Below, piece after piece: positions 1 through 9,822 of a stretch of 64,000 nucleotides of DNA (its first letter is position 1; every line of letters starts with the position of its first letter). Origin of the DNA: Microbacterium enclense (GTDB lineage Bacteria; Actinomycetota; Actinomycetes; Actinomycetales; Microbacteriaceae); the NCBI GenBank assembly GCA_038182865.1, contig CP116226.1:124001-188000 (forward strand). Reading direction: 5' to 3'. The notes below the pieces were generated by a model that saw nothing but the letters and a program-made list of their open reading frames with translations, was not told the DNA's origin and did not search any database. The position numbers and the translations under genes are program-made.

Positions 1-193
1 AGATCTCGATGCCGTCGACTCCGGGCAACATGAGGTCGAGGAGGATCAGATCGGGCTTCTCGCTGCGCCAGGCCTCGACCGCCTGCGCGCCGTCGGCGCA
101 GAAGACGGTGTCGAATCCCTCGGTGCGCAGCACGATGCCGATCATCTCGGCCAGTGCGGTGTCGTCATCGACAACCAGGATCCGTGAAGTCAT
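1..193 (-). CDS. mtrA: Response regulator MtrA, N-terminal part (runs off the window)
   Basis: DNA-binding response regulator, receiver domain only. The 64 visible residues begin MTSRILVVDDDTALAEMIGI. They show the acidic pocket (Asp9-Asp11), the phospho-acceptor Asp53 in LLDLMLPG, and the following GVDG loop. The start is the ATG read from base 193; the rest, including the winged-helix output domain, lies outside the window. In actinobacteria MtrA works with the sensor MtrB and the lipoprotein LpqB and controls cell-wall and division genes. It is divergent from the membrane-protein operon that starts at 403. The MtrA assignment rests on the close N-terminal match to actinobacterial MtrA; another OmpR-family regulator is a less likely alternative. 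Confidence 0.88.
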   Translation of the reverse strand, partial: MTSRILVVDDDTALAEMIGIVLRTEGFDTVFCADGAQAVEAWRSEKPDLILLDLMLPGVDGIEI

Positions 194-402
194 CGGGTGT
201 ACGTCTTCCGTCTCGAAACCCGCTCGGGGACGGGCCTGGGCACCCCGGGTGAGGGAGCATCCCTACGAGAGTAGTCGACGCGCCCGCGAAGGGGCCGAGC
301 ATCTCGGGGGTGTCCGGGTCGCTCACCCGCCCGGCCGCCTCTTCCCGTGTCGGGGGTCTATGACACGATGAAGACACAGCCGACCACCGAGGAGGCGTCA
401 TC

Positions 403-1851
403 GTGACCGCGTACCCCGCCTGGACCCCCGCGTCGCGCCCGGGCATCGTCCCGCTGCATCCGTTCGGTTTCGGCACGATCCTCGGCCGGTCGTTCACGGC
501 CCTGCGTCACAATCCCCGCGTGCTCCTCGGCTTCGCGCTCGCCGTGCAGACGGTCGCCTACCTGGTGGTCACCGTGGCGATCGCGGGAGTCGCCCTCGCG
601 AGCTTCTCCCGCCTCGACACCCTCGTCGAAGGCACCGACGACTACGACGCGGTGTTCTTCGGCTCGTTCGCGCTGACCGCCGTCGTCGGACTCGTCCTCG
701 GCGTGGCGGCCGGGGGCCTCAGCGTACTGGTGCAGGGGGTCGTCGTCGGCGAGGTCGCGCATGCGGTCGTCGCCGAGAAACCCACCCTGAAGGTGGTCTG
801 GCGTCGCGTGCGCCCGGTCTTCTGGCGCCTGATCGGCTACGCGGCCCTCACGTTCGCCGCAGCCGTGGTGGTGTTCGGGATCCTCGCGGGAATCGTGGTC
901 GCCATCTACCCCGTGGCCATCCCCCTCGCGGTCATCGCCGGTGTGTTCTTCGCGCTCGGCTGCATCCCGCTCTACCTGTGGCTCGCGACCAAGCTCTTCC
1001 TCGTGCCCTCGGTGATCATCCTCGAGGGCGTCGGCGTCCGACGGGGGATCGCGCGGTCGTGGCGCCTCACCCGCGGGCGCTTCTGGTCGACGCTGGGCGT
1101 GCTCGTGATCATCTCCTTCGCCTTCAGCGTGATCGCGCAGATCATTTCCTTCCCGCTGGGGATCCTCTCGGGCGCGGTGTCGACGATCGTCGCCCCGACC
1201 GGTGCCTCCGAACCGGGCGGCTGGACCGCGTTCATCGTCGTACAGCTGCTGGGGCAGGCCGGCATCCTGCTCGTCCAGTCCATCGCCCTCGTCGTACAGT
1301 CCACGTCCGCGGTGCTCGTCTACGTCGATGCGCGCATGCGCACCGAGGGACTCGACCACGATCTCGCCTCCTACGTCGACGCCCGCGACGCCGGCGGCGA
1401 CGATCTGCCCGACCCGTATCGCGTGGGCATCGGTCGCACGATCGCTCCCGTGCAGCCGTGGGCAGCTCCCGGAATGGCGGCTCTGCCGGCGGCATGGGGT
1501 CCTCCCGCGCCCGGTGGGACCCCCGCGGGCTGGGGTGCACCCCCGCCCCCGCCGTACGCCGCCGCCTCGGGGGCACCCTTCGGCACCCCGCAGGCGGCTC
1601 CTCCCTCCGGCCCTGCACCGGCCACCCCGCCGTACGCTGCCGCGCCGCCGGCGCCGCCCGCGGCTGCGGCACCGCCGTACGCCGCCGCCCCGCCCGTGGC
1701 CGCCGCACCGCCCGCTCCCCCCACCTCCCCGGCGGTCGCCCCCGCCGACCCTTCACCGGCCGAGCCGACTGACGCCGCCGGGCCAGCGCGTCCCCCCGCG
1801 CCGCCCACGACCACGTGGGCGCCGCCCGGCGCCCGCACCGACGACACGTGA
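403..1851 (+). CDS. Multi-pass membrane protein, GPDPase membrane-domain type, with Pro/Ala-rich tail
   Basis: An integral membrane protein of 482 aa. About six hydrophobic segments lie between residues 35 and 310. The arrangement is that of the glycerophosphoryl-diester-phosphodiesterase membrane domain, with no phosphodiesterase catalytic domain. From about residue 340 the protein becomes a low-complexity cytoplasmic or extracellular tail of Pro, Ala and Gly with repeated PPYAAAP-type units. The GTG start is supported by a strong GAGGAGG ribosome site at 389-395, seven bases upstream. It opens a tightly packed operon: its TGA overlaps the GTG of the DUF4129 gene. The function is unknown. 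Its place next to MoxR-DUF58 genes suggests a role in membrane-protein maturation or envelope assembly, which is inference. Confidence 0.85.
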   Translation: MTAYPAWTPASRPGIVPLHPFGFGTILGRSFTALRHNPRVLLGFALAVQTVAYLVVTVAIAGVALASFSRLDTLVEGTDDYDAVFFGSFALTAVVGLVLGVAAGGLSVLVQGVVVGEVAHAVVAEKPTLKVVWRRVRPVFWRLIGYAALTFAAAVVVFGILAGIVVAIYPVAIPLAVIAGVFFALGCIPLYLWLATKLFLVPSVIILEGVGVRRGIARSWRLTRGRFWSTLGVLVIISFAFSVIAQIISFPLGILSGAVSTIVAPTGASEPGGWTAFIVVQLLGQAGILLVQSIALVVQSTSAVLVYVDARMRTEGLDHDLASYVDARDAGGDDLPDPYRVGIGRTIAPVQPWAAPGMAALPAAWGPPAPGGTPAGWGAPPPPPYAAASGAPFGTPQAAPPSGPAPATPPYAAAPPAPPAAAAPPYAAAPPVAAAPPAPPTSPAVAPADPSPAEPTDAAGPARPPAPPTTTWAPPGARTDDT

Positions 1852-2519
1852 GCCCCGTGATCGCGGACCTGACCTCGGTCCTGGCCTCGCTGCTCCCCGA
1901 CGCCGACGAAGCACGGGAGTGGGCAGAGCGCGAACTGTCCGACCCGGCGTACCAGGCGGCCGAACCGACGCTGATCGACCGTCTCGCCCGGGCGGTCGTC
2001 GACTTCTTCGGCGAACTGCTGAAGAACTCCGCGTCCGGTGGTTGGGGTCCGTCCGCCCTCATCGTGCTGGCGCTGCTCCTCATCGCCGGCATCGTCGTCG
2101 GCATCCTCATCTGGGGCCGACCTCGTGCGCTCGCGCGCGCGCAGCCACCGGCCCGGGCCCTGTTCGACGATGACGACGGCCGCTCCGCGGAAGAGCTACG
2201 GGCCGACGCGTCCGCCGCGGCGGTGCGGTCCGACTGGGACGCGGCGATCGTGCTGCGCTTCCGAGCCTTCGCTCGCGGTCTCACCGAACGTGGCCTGGTC
2301 GACCCCCCGCCGGGGGCGACGGTGCGGGCGTTCGCCCGCGCCTCCGCCTCCGCCCTCCCCTCACTGGAGACGCGCCTCGACGAGGCCGCCGGGATCTTCG
2401 ATGACGTGCGGTACCTCCGCCGGCCCGGCACCGAGGAGCGCTACCGCGTGGTGGCCGACCTCGACGACGCCGCCATCCGCGCGCGCCCCCTGTCGCTCGC
2501 TCCGGTGTCGACGACGTGA
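1848..2519 (+). CDS. DUF4129 domain protein
   Basis: A 223-aa single-pass membrane protein. A cytosolic or periplasmic N-terminal stretch of about 60 residues precedes one transmembrane helix (about residues 66-86, GPSALIVLALLLIAGIVVGI). The C-terminal DUF4129 domain contains SDWDAAIVLRFRAFARGL and a DLDDAAIRARPLSL end. I chose the GTG at 1848 because it overlaps the previous stop as GTGA; an upstream in-frame ATG would lie inside the previous gene. DUF4129 proteins are often found with MoxR ATPases and transglutaminase-like proteins. The biochemical function is unknown. It ends by overlapping the DUF4350 start (GTGA at 2516). Confidence 0.87.
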   Translation: MSPVIADLTSVLASLLPDADEAREWAERELSDPAYQAAEPTLIDRLARAVVDFFGELLKNSASGGWGPSALIVLALLLIAGIVVGILIWGRPRALARAQPPARALFDDDDGRSAEELRADASAAAVRSDWDAAIVLRFRAFARGLTERGLVDPPPGATVRAFARASASALPSLETRLDEAAGIFDDVRYLRRPGTEERYRVVADLDDAAIRARPLSLAPVSTT

Positions 2520-3690
2520 CGGCGACCACCGATGCGGGCGTCGCCGCCCCCGCCCGACGCCGCGCCGCTCTGGGGTGGGCCGCCCTCGTCGCGGCCCTGC
2601 TGGTGATCGGGCTCGTCGGCACGACGCTCGTCTACGGCGGGTGGACGCAGAAGGCCCTCCTCGACCCCGAGTCCCCCGCGCCCGACGGCACCCGCGCGCT
2701 CGTGCGCATCCTGGAGGAGCAGGGCGTCCGCGTGACCGTGGCCCGCGACCGCGCCGCGGCCGAACGCGCCCTCGACGGGGGCGACGCCACCCTCGTCATG
2801 CGTGATGCCCCGATGCTGTCGGACACCGCCCTGCGGTCGCTCGCCGACCGGGCGCGCAGCGTCGTCCTCGTCGAACCGCGCTCGCGTGCACTCGATGTGC
2901 TGATGGACGGTTCCACTCTCGGGGGATACGTCGACGACCGCGCGACCGACGCCGGATGCGACCTCCCCGCACCGCGCGCCGCGGGCACCGCGCGCACGGG
3001 CGAGCTGATGCGTCCCGGATCCGGAGTCACCGGGTGCTATCCGGTCGACGGCGAGTTCGGCGTGCTCGTCGCCGACCGGGGCGACGGCCGCACCGTGACG
3101 GCGCTCGACGGCATGGCGACGATGACCAACGCCGCCCTTCCCCTCGACGGCAACGCCGCCCTCGCCATCGGCACGTTGGCGACCACCGGCACGGTGGTCT
3201 GGTACGTTCCCTCGCCGGCCGACGCCGACCCCGACACGGCCGTTCCCACGATCGGTGACCTCACTCCGCCGTGGGTGACACCGGGCATCGTGCTCCTCCT
3301 GCTCGCCGCCCTCGTCGCGGCGATCTGGCGAGGACGCCGGTTCGGCCCGCTCGTCACCGAACGCCTCCCGGTGATGGTGCGGGCCACCGAGACCACCGAG
3401 GGCCGCGCGCGGCTCTACGCCGCATCGGGCGACGCCCCGCACGCCCTCGACGAACTGCGCCGAGCCACGAGAGGTCGCCTCGTGCGCAGTCTGGGCCTCG
3501 CCGCCCACACCCCCGCCGAGCAGATCGCCGACGCGGTCGCCGAGCGGCTTCGGGCGGACCGCACCGTGATCCACGGCATCCTGATCTCCGACACTCCCGC
3601 CAGAGACCGCGACCTGGTCGCCGCGAGCGACCGGCTGCGCGACCTCGAGACGAGCGTGCGCGCCGCGCTCCACACCGAAAGGACCACCCG

Positions 3691-3694
<4 letters not shown>
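2516..3694 (+). CDS. DUF4350 domain membrane protein
   Basis: 392 aa with an N-terminal transmembrane helix (about residues 19-42) and a second near residue 260 (TPGIVLLLLAALVAAIWRGR). Between them lies a DUF4350 extracytoplasmic domain that begins SPAPDGTRALVRILEEQGV, the GATase-like start typical of the family. After the second helix a basic, helical cytoplasmic region follows (RRFGPLVTERLPVMVRATETTEGRARLY). The start is GTG, overlapping the DUF4129 stop, and the end overlaps the MoxR ATG (ATGA). DUF4350 proteins accompany MoxR-DUF58 pairs across actinobacteria; the activity is unknown. The family call is confident, the role is not. Confidence 0.87.
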
Positions 3695-4733
<1,039 letters not shown>

Positions 4734-4734
<1 letters not shown>

Positions 4735-6035
4735 TGTTCGTCACCGGTCGCCTCGCCCTGCTCGTCGCCCTGGGGATCGTCCCGCTCGTTCTCCTGAGCA
4801 CGGCGGCCGTCTCGGCGTGGCTCGTCGTCGGCGGCTGGGTGCTGCTGTGCGCGGGGGCGGCCGCCATCGACGTCGTCGCCGCGGCGGATCCGCGTGCCGT
4901 CGAGATCACGCGACGGCTCCCGGAACGGGCGTTGCGCGACGAACCGGTGCGCGGCGAGCTGCGCGTGCGCAACCTCGGCTCCCGCCTGCTGCGGGCACAC
5001 GTCCGCGATGCGTGGCAGCCCACGGCCGGCGCGCCCGACGAGCGTTCGCGGTTCGTCGTCCCACCCGGCGAGCGGCGCGCGGCCCCTCTCCCCCTCCTGC
5101 CGCGTCGCCGCGGCGAGATCCGCAGCGCCTTCGTCGTCGTACGCTCGGCGGGCCCCTTGCGTGTGGCCGGACGCCAGGCGGTGATCGACGCCCCGGGCCG
5201 GATCCGTGTGCTGCCCCCGTTCACCTCCCGGCGGCACCTCCCCTCCCGCCTCGCGCGTCTCCGCGAGCTCGACGGGAACACGAGCCTTCAGGTCCGCGGG
5301 CAGGGCACCGAGTTCGACAGCCTGCGCGAGTACGTCCGGGGCGACGATGTGCGCTCGATCGACTGGCGGGCCACGGCACGCGCCGGCACCACCATGCTGC
5401 GGACGTGGCGCCCCGAACGCGACCGGCACGTCGTCATCGTGATCGACACCGGGCGCACGGCCGCGGCCCGCGTCGGCGACGGCGCGCGCCTGGACGCCGC
5501 GATGGAGGCCGCTCTCCTGCTCTCGGCCCTCGCCGTCCGCGCCGGCGACCATGTACACCTCGTCATGTTCGACCGCGCGCCGCGTGCCCGGGTGACCCGG
5601 GTCGACGGCGCACAGCTCCTCCCGGCGCTCGTCGATGCCATGGCTCCCGTCGAACCGCAGCTGATCGACACCGACTGGGACGCCGCCTTCGCCCAGGTCC
5701 GCCGGTTTACGGTGCGTCCCGCCCTCGTCGTCCTGCTGACCGCGCACGACGACCCCGAGGCCGCCCGCGGCTTCCTGGCTTCTCTGCCCGCGGTGGCCGC
5801 ACGCTCGCGTCTGCTCGTCGCGACCGCGACCGACGGCCCGGGTGACGAGCCGGAACGAACGGATGCCGCCGCGGTCTACGCCGCGGCGGCCGTCGAACGC
5901 GCGCGCCACGACGCCGCGCGCGTGCGCGATGCGGTGATCCGTGCGGGAGGCGACGCCGTCGCGGCCTCGGCCGACGACCTGCCGCCGCTCGTGGCCGACC
6001 GGTACCTCGCCCTGAAAGCGGCCGGTCGGCTCTAG
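4734..6035 (+). CDS. DUF58 domain protein (MoxR partner)
   Basis: 433 aa. Two hydrophobic helices sit at the N-terminus (about residues 8-45). An extracytoplasmic beta-rich region follows, then the DUF58 signature RGDDVRSIDWRATARAG, and a von-Willebrand-A-like domain opening HVVIVIDTGRTAAARVG. The DxTxR pattern resembles a degenerate MIDAS metal site. The ATG at 4734 overlaps the MoxR TGA. The protein is the usual membrane-anchored partner of MoxR ATPases. In many actinobacteria the next genes are a SpoIIM-like protein and an RDD protein. Here those lie more than 7 kb away, separated by ole and furA-katG genes. Confidence 0.92.
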
Positions 6036-6056
6036 CACACCCAGCCCCCATGCAGC

Positions 6057-6082
6057 CCGCGACATACGTCGCGGCTTATCCT
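6057..6082 (+). promoter_or_regulatory. Candidate oleA promoter with overlapping inverted repeat
   Basis: A perfect 7-bp inverted repeat, CCGCGAC-ATAC-GTCGCGG (6057-6074), sits just upstream of a -10-like TATCCT (6077-6082). The palindrome would occupy the -35/-10 spacer, a usual place for an operator. It lies in the only real gap between the DUF58 gene and oleA. No good -35 hexamer is visible. The role is inferred from position only. Confidence 0.4.
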
Positions 6083-6160
6083 GGGGGGTACCCTTCGAGC
6101 CGTTCGCGCGTCCCCTCCGTGCCCGGCTGCGCCGTCTACGCACAGGATGCGGGAGCTCTC

Positions 6161-7183
6161 TTGCCAGGTAACGCCACCACGCACTTCGACGATGTGGCCC
6201 TCGTGTCGGTGGCGAGCGTCCTGCCCAGCCGCGTCACGACGTCGGATGACATCGAGGAGCGTCTGGCCCCGGCGCTGCAGCGCCTCAAGCTCAAGCCCGG
6301 CCTGCTGCGCCGCGTCGCGGGCGTGAACGAGCGCCGCAACTGGGCCGCGGGAGAGTCGTCCGACGAGGCGACCATCGCGGCCGGCAAGCAAGCCTTGGCC
6401 GAGGCGGGCGTTCATCCCGGCGAGGTCGGTCTCATCATCAACACCTCCGTCACCCGCAAGCACCTCGAGCCCTCGGTGGCGGTGCGTCTGCACCACGGCC
6501 TCGGGCTGCCGAGCTCGGCGATCAACTTCGACGTCGCCAACGCGTGCCTCGGCTTCATCAACGGCATGAGCCTCGCGGCCGGCATGATCCAGTCGGGCCA
6601 GGTCAAGTACGCGCTCATCGTCAACGGCGAGGATGCCGACGAGATCCAGGTCAACACGATCAACCGCCTCGTGCGCGAAGACCTCGACCGCGACGCCTTC
6701 ATGCAGGAGTTCGCGTCGCTGACGCTCGGTTCGGGCGCCGCGGCCGCGGTGCTCGGCCGCGCGAGCGACCACCCGGAGGGCCACCGCATCGTCGGCGGGG
6801 TGACCCGGGCCGCCACCCAGTTCTACGACCTGTGCGTCGGCAGTGTGGACGGCATGTTCACCGACGCCAAGGCCCTGCTCAAGGGCGGCCTCGACCTCGT
6901 CGTGTCGGCGTGGAAGGAGGCGAAGGACGAGTTCTCGTGGACGGGCATGGACCGCTACATCACCCACCAGGTGTCGTCCGTGCACACCTCCGCCATCGTG
7001 CGCGCGGCGAAGCTCGACCGCGACCGCGTGCCCGTGACCTACCCGCACCTGGGCAACGTGGGCCCGGCATCCATCCCCATCACCCTCGTCGACGAGCAGA
7101 AGACGCTGCGCCGGGGCGATCGCGTCCTGCTGATGGGAGTGGGCTCCGGGCTGAACACCGGCATGCTGGAGCTGGCCTGGTGA
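6161..7183 (+). CDS. oleA: OleA, head-to-head fatty acyl condensing thiolase
   Basis: A thiolase-fold enzyme of the KAS III-like OleA family that joins two long-chain acyl-CoAs head to head into a beta-keto acid, the first step of long-chain olefin synthesis. In the 340-aa product the nucleophile is Cys129 (NACLGF), with His269 (ITHQ) and Asn299 (LGNVG). Glu103 (HLEPS) lies 26 residues before the Cys, exactly as in Xanthomonas OleA (Glu117/Cys143). I prefer the TTG at 6161, which has a GGGAG ribosome site five bases upstream. An ATG at 6050 is in frame but would put the promoter-like palindrome inside the gene. It overlaps oleBC by 4 bases. Confidence 0.93.
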   Translation: MPGNATTHFDDVALVSVASVLPSRVTTSDDIEERLAPALQRLKLKPGLLRRVAGVNERRNWAAGESSDEATIAAGKQALAEAGVHPGEVGLIINTSVTRKHLEPSVAVRLHHGLGLPSSAINFDVANACLGFINGMSLAAGMIQSGQVKYALIVNGEDADEIQVNTINRLVREDLDRDAFMQEFASLTLGSGAAAAVLGRASDHPEGHRIVGGVTRAATQFYDLCVGSVDGMFTDAKALLKGGLDLVVSAWKEAKDEFSWTGMDRYITHQVSSVHTSAIVRAAKLDRDRVPVTYPHLGNVGPASIPITLVDEQKTLRRGDRVLLMGVGSGLNTGMLELAW

Positions 7184-9822
7184 GGGTCACGGCCCTCGAT
7201 GCGACCCTGCCCCCCGCCGGGCTGCCCGGACTCGACCCGACGCTGTCGCGCCTCGTCGGGGTCGCCGGTGCGGCCGCCGACGCGGGACGCACCCGCACGT
7301 GGCACGTGCTCGACACCGGCGCCGCCCTCGCCGAGCGTGGTCTCGAGCCCGTCGGCACGATCGTCGCCGTGCACGGCAACCCCACGTGGTCGTATCTGTG
7401 GCGCGCGCTCGTGAACGCATCACTGGAGCGCGCCGACGCCGGCCGGACGCCCTGGCGCGTCGTCGCCGTCGACCAGCTCGAGATGGGTTTCTCGGAGCGT
7501 TCACCGCTGCGGCGGACCCTGGCCCAGCGCATCGCCGATCTCGACGCACTCGTCGCGGAGCTCGGCATCCGCGGACCGATCGTGACCATCGGACACGACT
7601 GGGGCGGACCTGTCTCGCTCGGCTGGGCCGTCGAGAACCGCGACCGCCTTGCCGCCGTCATCGCCCTGAACACCGCGGTGCACCACCCCGACGGCGCCCC
7701 GTTGCCGTTCGCTCTGCGCGTCGCGACGGCCCGCGGCATGCTCGCGGCAGGAACCACCGGCACCACGGCGTTCCTCGACACGACCCTCGCCCTGGCCGAG
7801 CTCGATCCGGCCGTGCGCGCCGCGTTCCGCGCGCCGTACGCGACGGTGGCCCGCCGTCGGGGCATCGGCGGGTTCGTCGCCGACATCCCGGCCACCGCCG
7901 CAGATGAGAGCACGCCGGCGCTCCGGCGGATGTCGGCGGGCCTGCGCGAGCTCGAGGTGCCCGCGCTGTTCCTCCGCGGCCCGAAAGACCCCGTGTTCGG
8001 CGAGGGCCATCTCGACGACCTCACCGAGCGTCTTCCGCACGCCGATGTGCACCGCTTCGAGGGTGCCGGACACCTCATCGCCGAAGAACGTCCCTACGCC
8101 GATGTCGTGCTCGACTGGCTCGACGAGAAGGGGGTGGCGACGGATGCCGCCGGCCCGGACGCCGCGATCACCCCCGAGGGTGCGCCCGACATCGCACCGA
8201 CCGGTCACCTCTGGGACGCCCTCGACGCCCGCCGCGACGACGACGACACCGCGGTGATCGACATGACCGCCGCGCGCGACGGCGCACCGCTCCGCGTCAG
8301 CTGGCGGCAGCTCTCCGCCCGCGTCGACGAGATCGCCGCGGGCCTCGACGCGTTCGGCGTGCGCGCGGGCGACCGCGTCTCGCTGCTCGTGCAGCCGGGC
8401 CCGACGCTCACCGCCGCCCTCTACGCCTGCCTGCGCATCGGCGCGATCGTCGTCGTGGCCGACCGGGGTCTCGGCATCCGGGGTCTGTCGCGCGCGGTGC
8501 GCGGGGCCGTGCCCGACGTCGTCATCGGCGAGGTCGCGGGTCTCGCCGCCGCCCGCGCGCTCGGTTGGCCGGGGCGCCGGATCTCGGCCGCGGCACTGCC
8601 CGCCGTGACCGGCCGCGCGCTCGGCGTCGAGGCGAGCCTGTCCGACCTCGCCCGCGCGGGCCGCGGGCGCGCGCTGCCCGCCCCTCCTGCTCCCGACGCC
8701 GACGCCGCCGTGCTGTTCACCTCGGGTTCGACGGGACCGGCGAAGGGCGTCGTGTACACGCACGCTCAGCTCACCGCTCTGCGCGACACCCTCGCGGCGC
8801 ACTTCGGCGTCACCGCCGAGACGGGGTTGGTGACCGGCTTCGCCCCGTTCGCGCTGCTCGGACCCGCCCTCGGAACCCGCTCGGCGACGCCCGACATGGA
8901 CGTCTCCGCTCCGCGCACCCTCACCGCCGCCGCCGTCGCCGCCGCGGTCCGCGCCTCCGAAGCGCGCATCGTGTTCCTGTCTCCCGCCGCGGTCGCGAAC
9001 GTCGTGGCCACGGTCGCGGAGCTGGACGACGCCGACCGCGCCGCCCTGGAACGCGTCGAGACCTTCCTCTCGACGGGCGCCCCGGTAGGCATCGACCTCC
9101 TACGTCGCGCGCAGGAGCTCATGCCGAATGCCGTCGCGCACACCCCGTACGGCATGACCGAGTGCCTGCTCGTCGCCGACGTCACGCTGCCCGAGATCGA
9201 GGAGGCCGCGGGCGACCGCGGCGTCTGCGTCGGTCGCCCGCTCGGCACCGGTCAGGTGCGCATCTCGGCCCTCGACGCCGAGGGTCGCGCCATGGGTGAG
9301 CCGACCGCTGACGCCGGGGTCACCGGCGAGGTCGTCATCTCCGCACCCCACCTCAAGCGCGGATACTTCCGCCTTTATCTCACCGACCGCCAGGCCCGCC
9401 GCGGCATCGCCGACCGCTGGCACCGCACCGGCGACGTCGGGCACCTCGATGCGGAGGGGCGCCTGTGGATCGAGGGGCGACTCCCCCACGTCATCACCAC
9501 CGCCGACGGCCCGATCACCCCCGTCGGCATCGAACAGGATGCCGAGACCGTCGACGCCGTGAGCCGCGCGGCGGCCGTGGGCGTCGGCCCCCTGGGCCGC
9601 CAGGTCGTCGTCGCCGTCGTCGAGGCCGGGACCCGTCGCCCGGGACTCGCCTCCCCCGAGCTGACCGACGCGGTCCGCGCGGCGACGGCGCAGCCGTTGG
9701 CCGCGGTGCTCGTCGCCCCCGCACTGCCGACCGACATCCGGCACAACTCGAAGATCGACCGCTCGCGCCTCGCGGCGTGGGCCGAGCGCCTCCTCGCGGG
9801 CGAGAAGCCGACGGCACCGTGA
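7180..9822 (+). CDS. oleBC: OleBC fusion: beta-lactone decarboxylase plus beta-lactone synthetase
   Basis: An 880-aa fusion. Residues 1 to about 318 are OleB, an alpha/beta hydrolase of the haloalkane-dehalogenase type. It has HGNPT (65-69), the nucleophile Asp140 in GHDWGG, a likely acid Asp270 (GPKDP) and His298 (GAGHLI). After a linker (about 320-342), residues up to 880 are OleC, an AMP-forming-ligase-fold beta-lactone synthetase. It shows FTSGSTGPAKG (513-523), PYGMTE, HRTGDVG and a C-terminal HNSKIDRSRL lysine motif. OleC turns the beta-hydroxy acid from OleD into a beta-lactone, and OleB then removes CO2 to leave a cis-alkene. The fusion and gene order match Micrococcus luteus. The GTG start overlaps the oleA stop. 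Confidence 0.95.
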   Translation: MRVTALDATLPPAGLPGLDPTLSRLVGVAGAAADAGRTRTWHVLDTGAALAERGLEPVGTIVAVHGNPTWSYLWRALVNASLERADAGRTPWRVVAVDQLEMGFSERSPLRRTLAQRIADLDALVAELGIRGPIVTIGHDWGGPVSLGWAVENRDRLAAVIALNTAVHHPDGAPLPFALRVATARGMLAAGTTGTTAFLDTTLALAELDPAVRAAFRAPYATVARRRGIGGFVADIPATAADESTPALRRMSAGLRELEVPALFLRGPKDPVFGEGHLDDLTERLPHADVHRFEGAGHLIAEERPYADVVLDWLDEKGVATDAAGPDAAITPEGAPDIAPTGHLWDALDARRDDDDTAVIDMTAARDGAPLRVSWRQLSARVDEIAAGLDAFGVRAGDRVSLLVQPGPTLTAALYACLRIGAIVVVADRGLGIRGLSRAVRGAVPDVVIGEVAGLAAARALGWPGRRISAAALPAVTGRALGVEASLSDLARAGRGRALPAPPAPDADAAVLFTSGSTGPAKGVVYTHAQLTALRDTLAAHFGVTAETGLVTGFAPFALLGPALGTRSATPDMDVSAPRTLTAAAVAAAVRASEARIVFLSPAAVANVVATVAELDDADRAALERVETFLSTGAPVGIDLLRRAQELMPNAVAHTPYGMTECLLVADVTLPEIEEAAGDRGVCVGRPLGTGQVRISALDAEGRAMGEPTADAGVTGEVVISAPHLKRGYFRLYLTDRQARRGIADRWHRTGDVGHLDAEGRLWIEGRLPHVITTADGPITPVGIEQDAETVDAVSRAAAVGVGPLGRQVVVAVVEAGTRRPGLASPELTDAVRAATAQPLAAVLVAPALPTDIRHNSKIDRSRLAAWAERLLAGEKPTAP

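Noticed and set aside
358..1359. A 333-aa minus-strand open frame over the membrane-protein gene
   Set aside because: Extremely rich in Glu, Asp, Arg and His, the signature of the antisense frame of a high-GC gene; the plus-strand gene has helices, a ribosome site and operon context.
6050..6160. A longer OleA with an ATG start at 6050
   Set aside because: The extra 37 residues are not conserved-looking, carry the promoter-like palindrome, and the TTG at 6161 has a proper ribosome site and gives the family's normal length.
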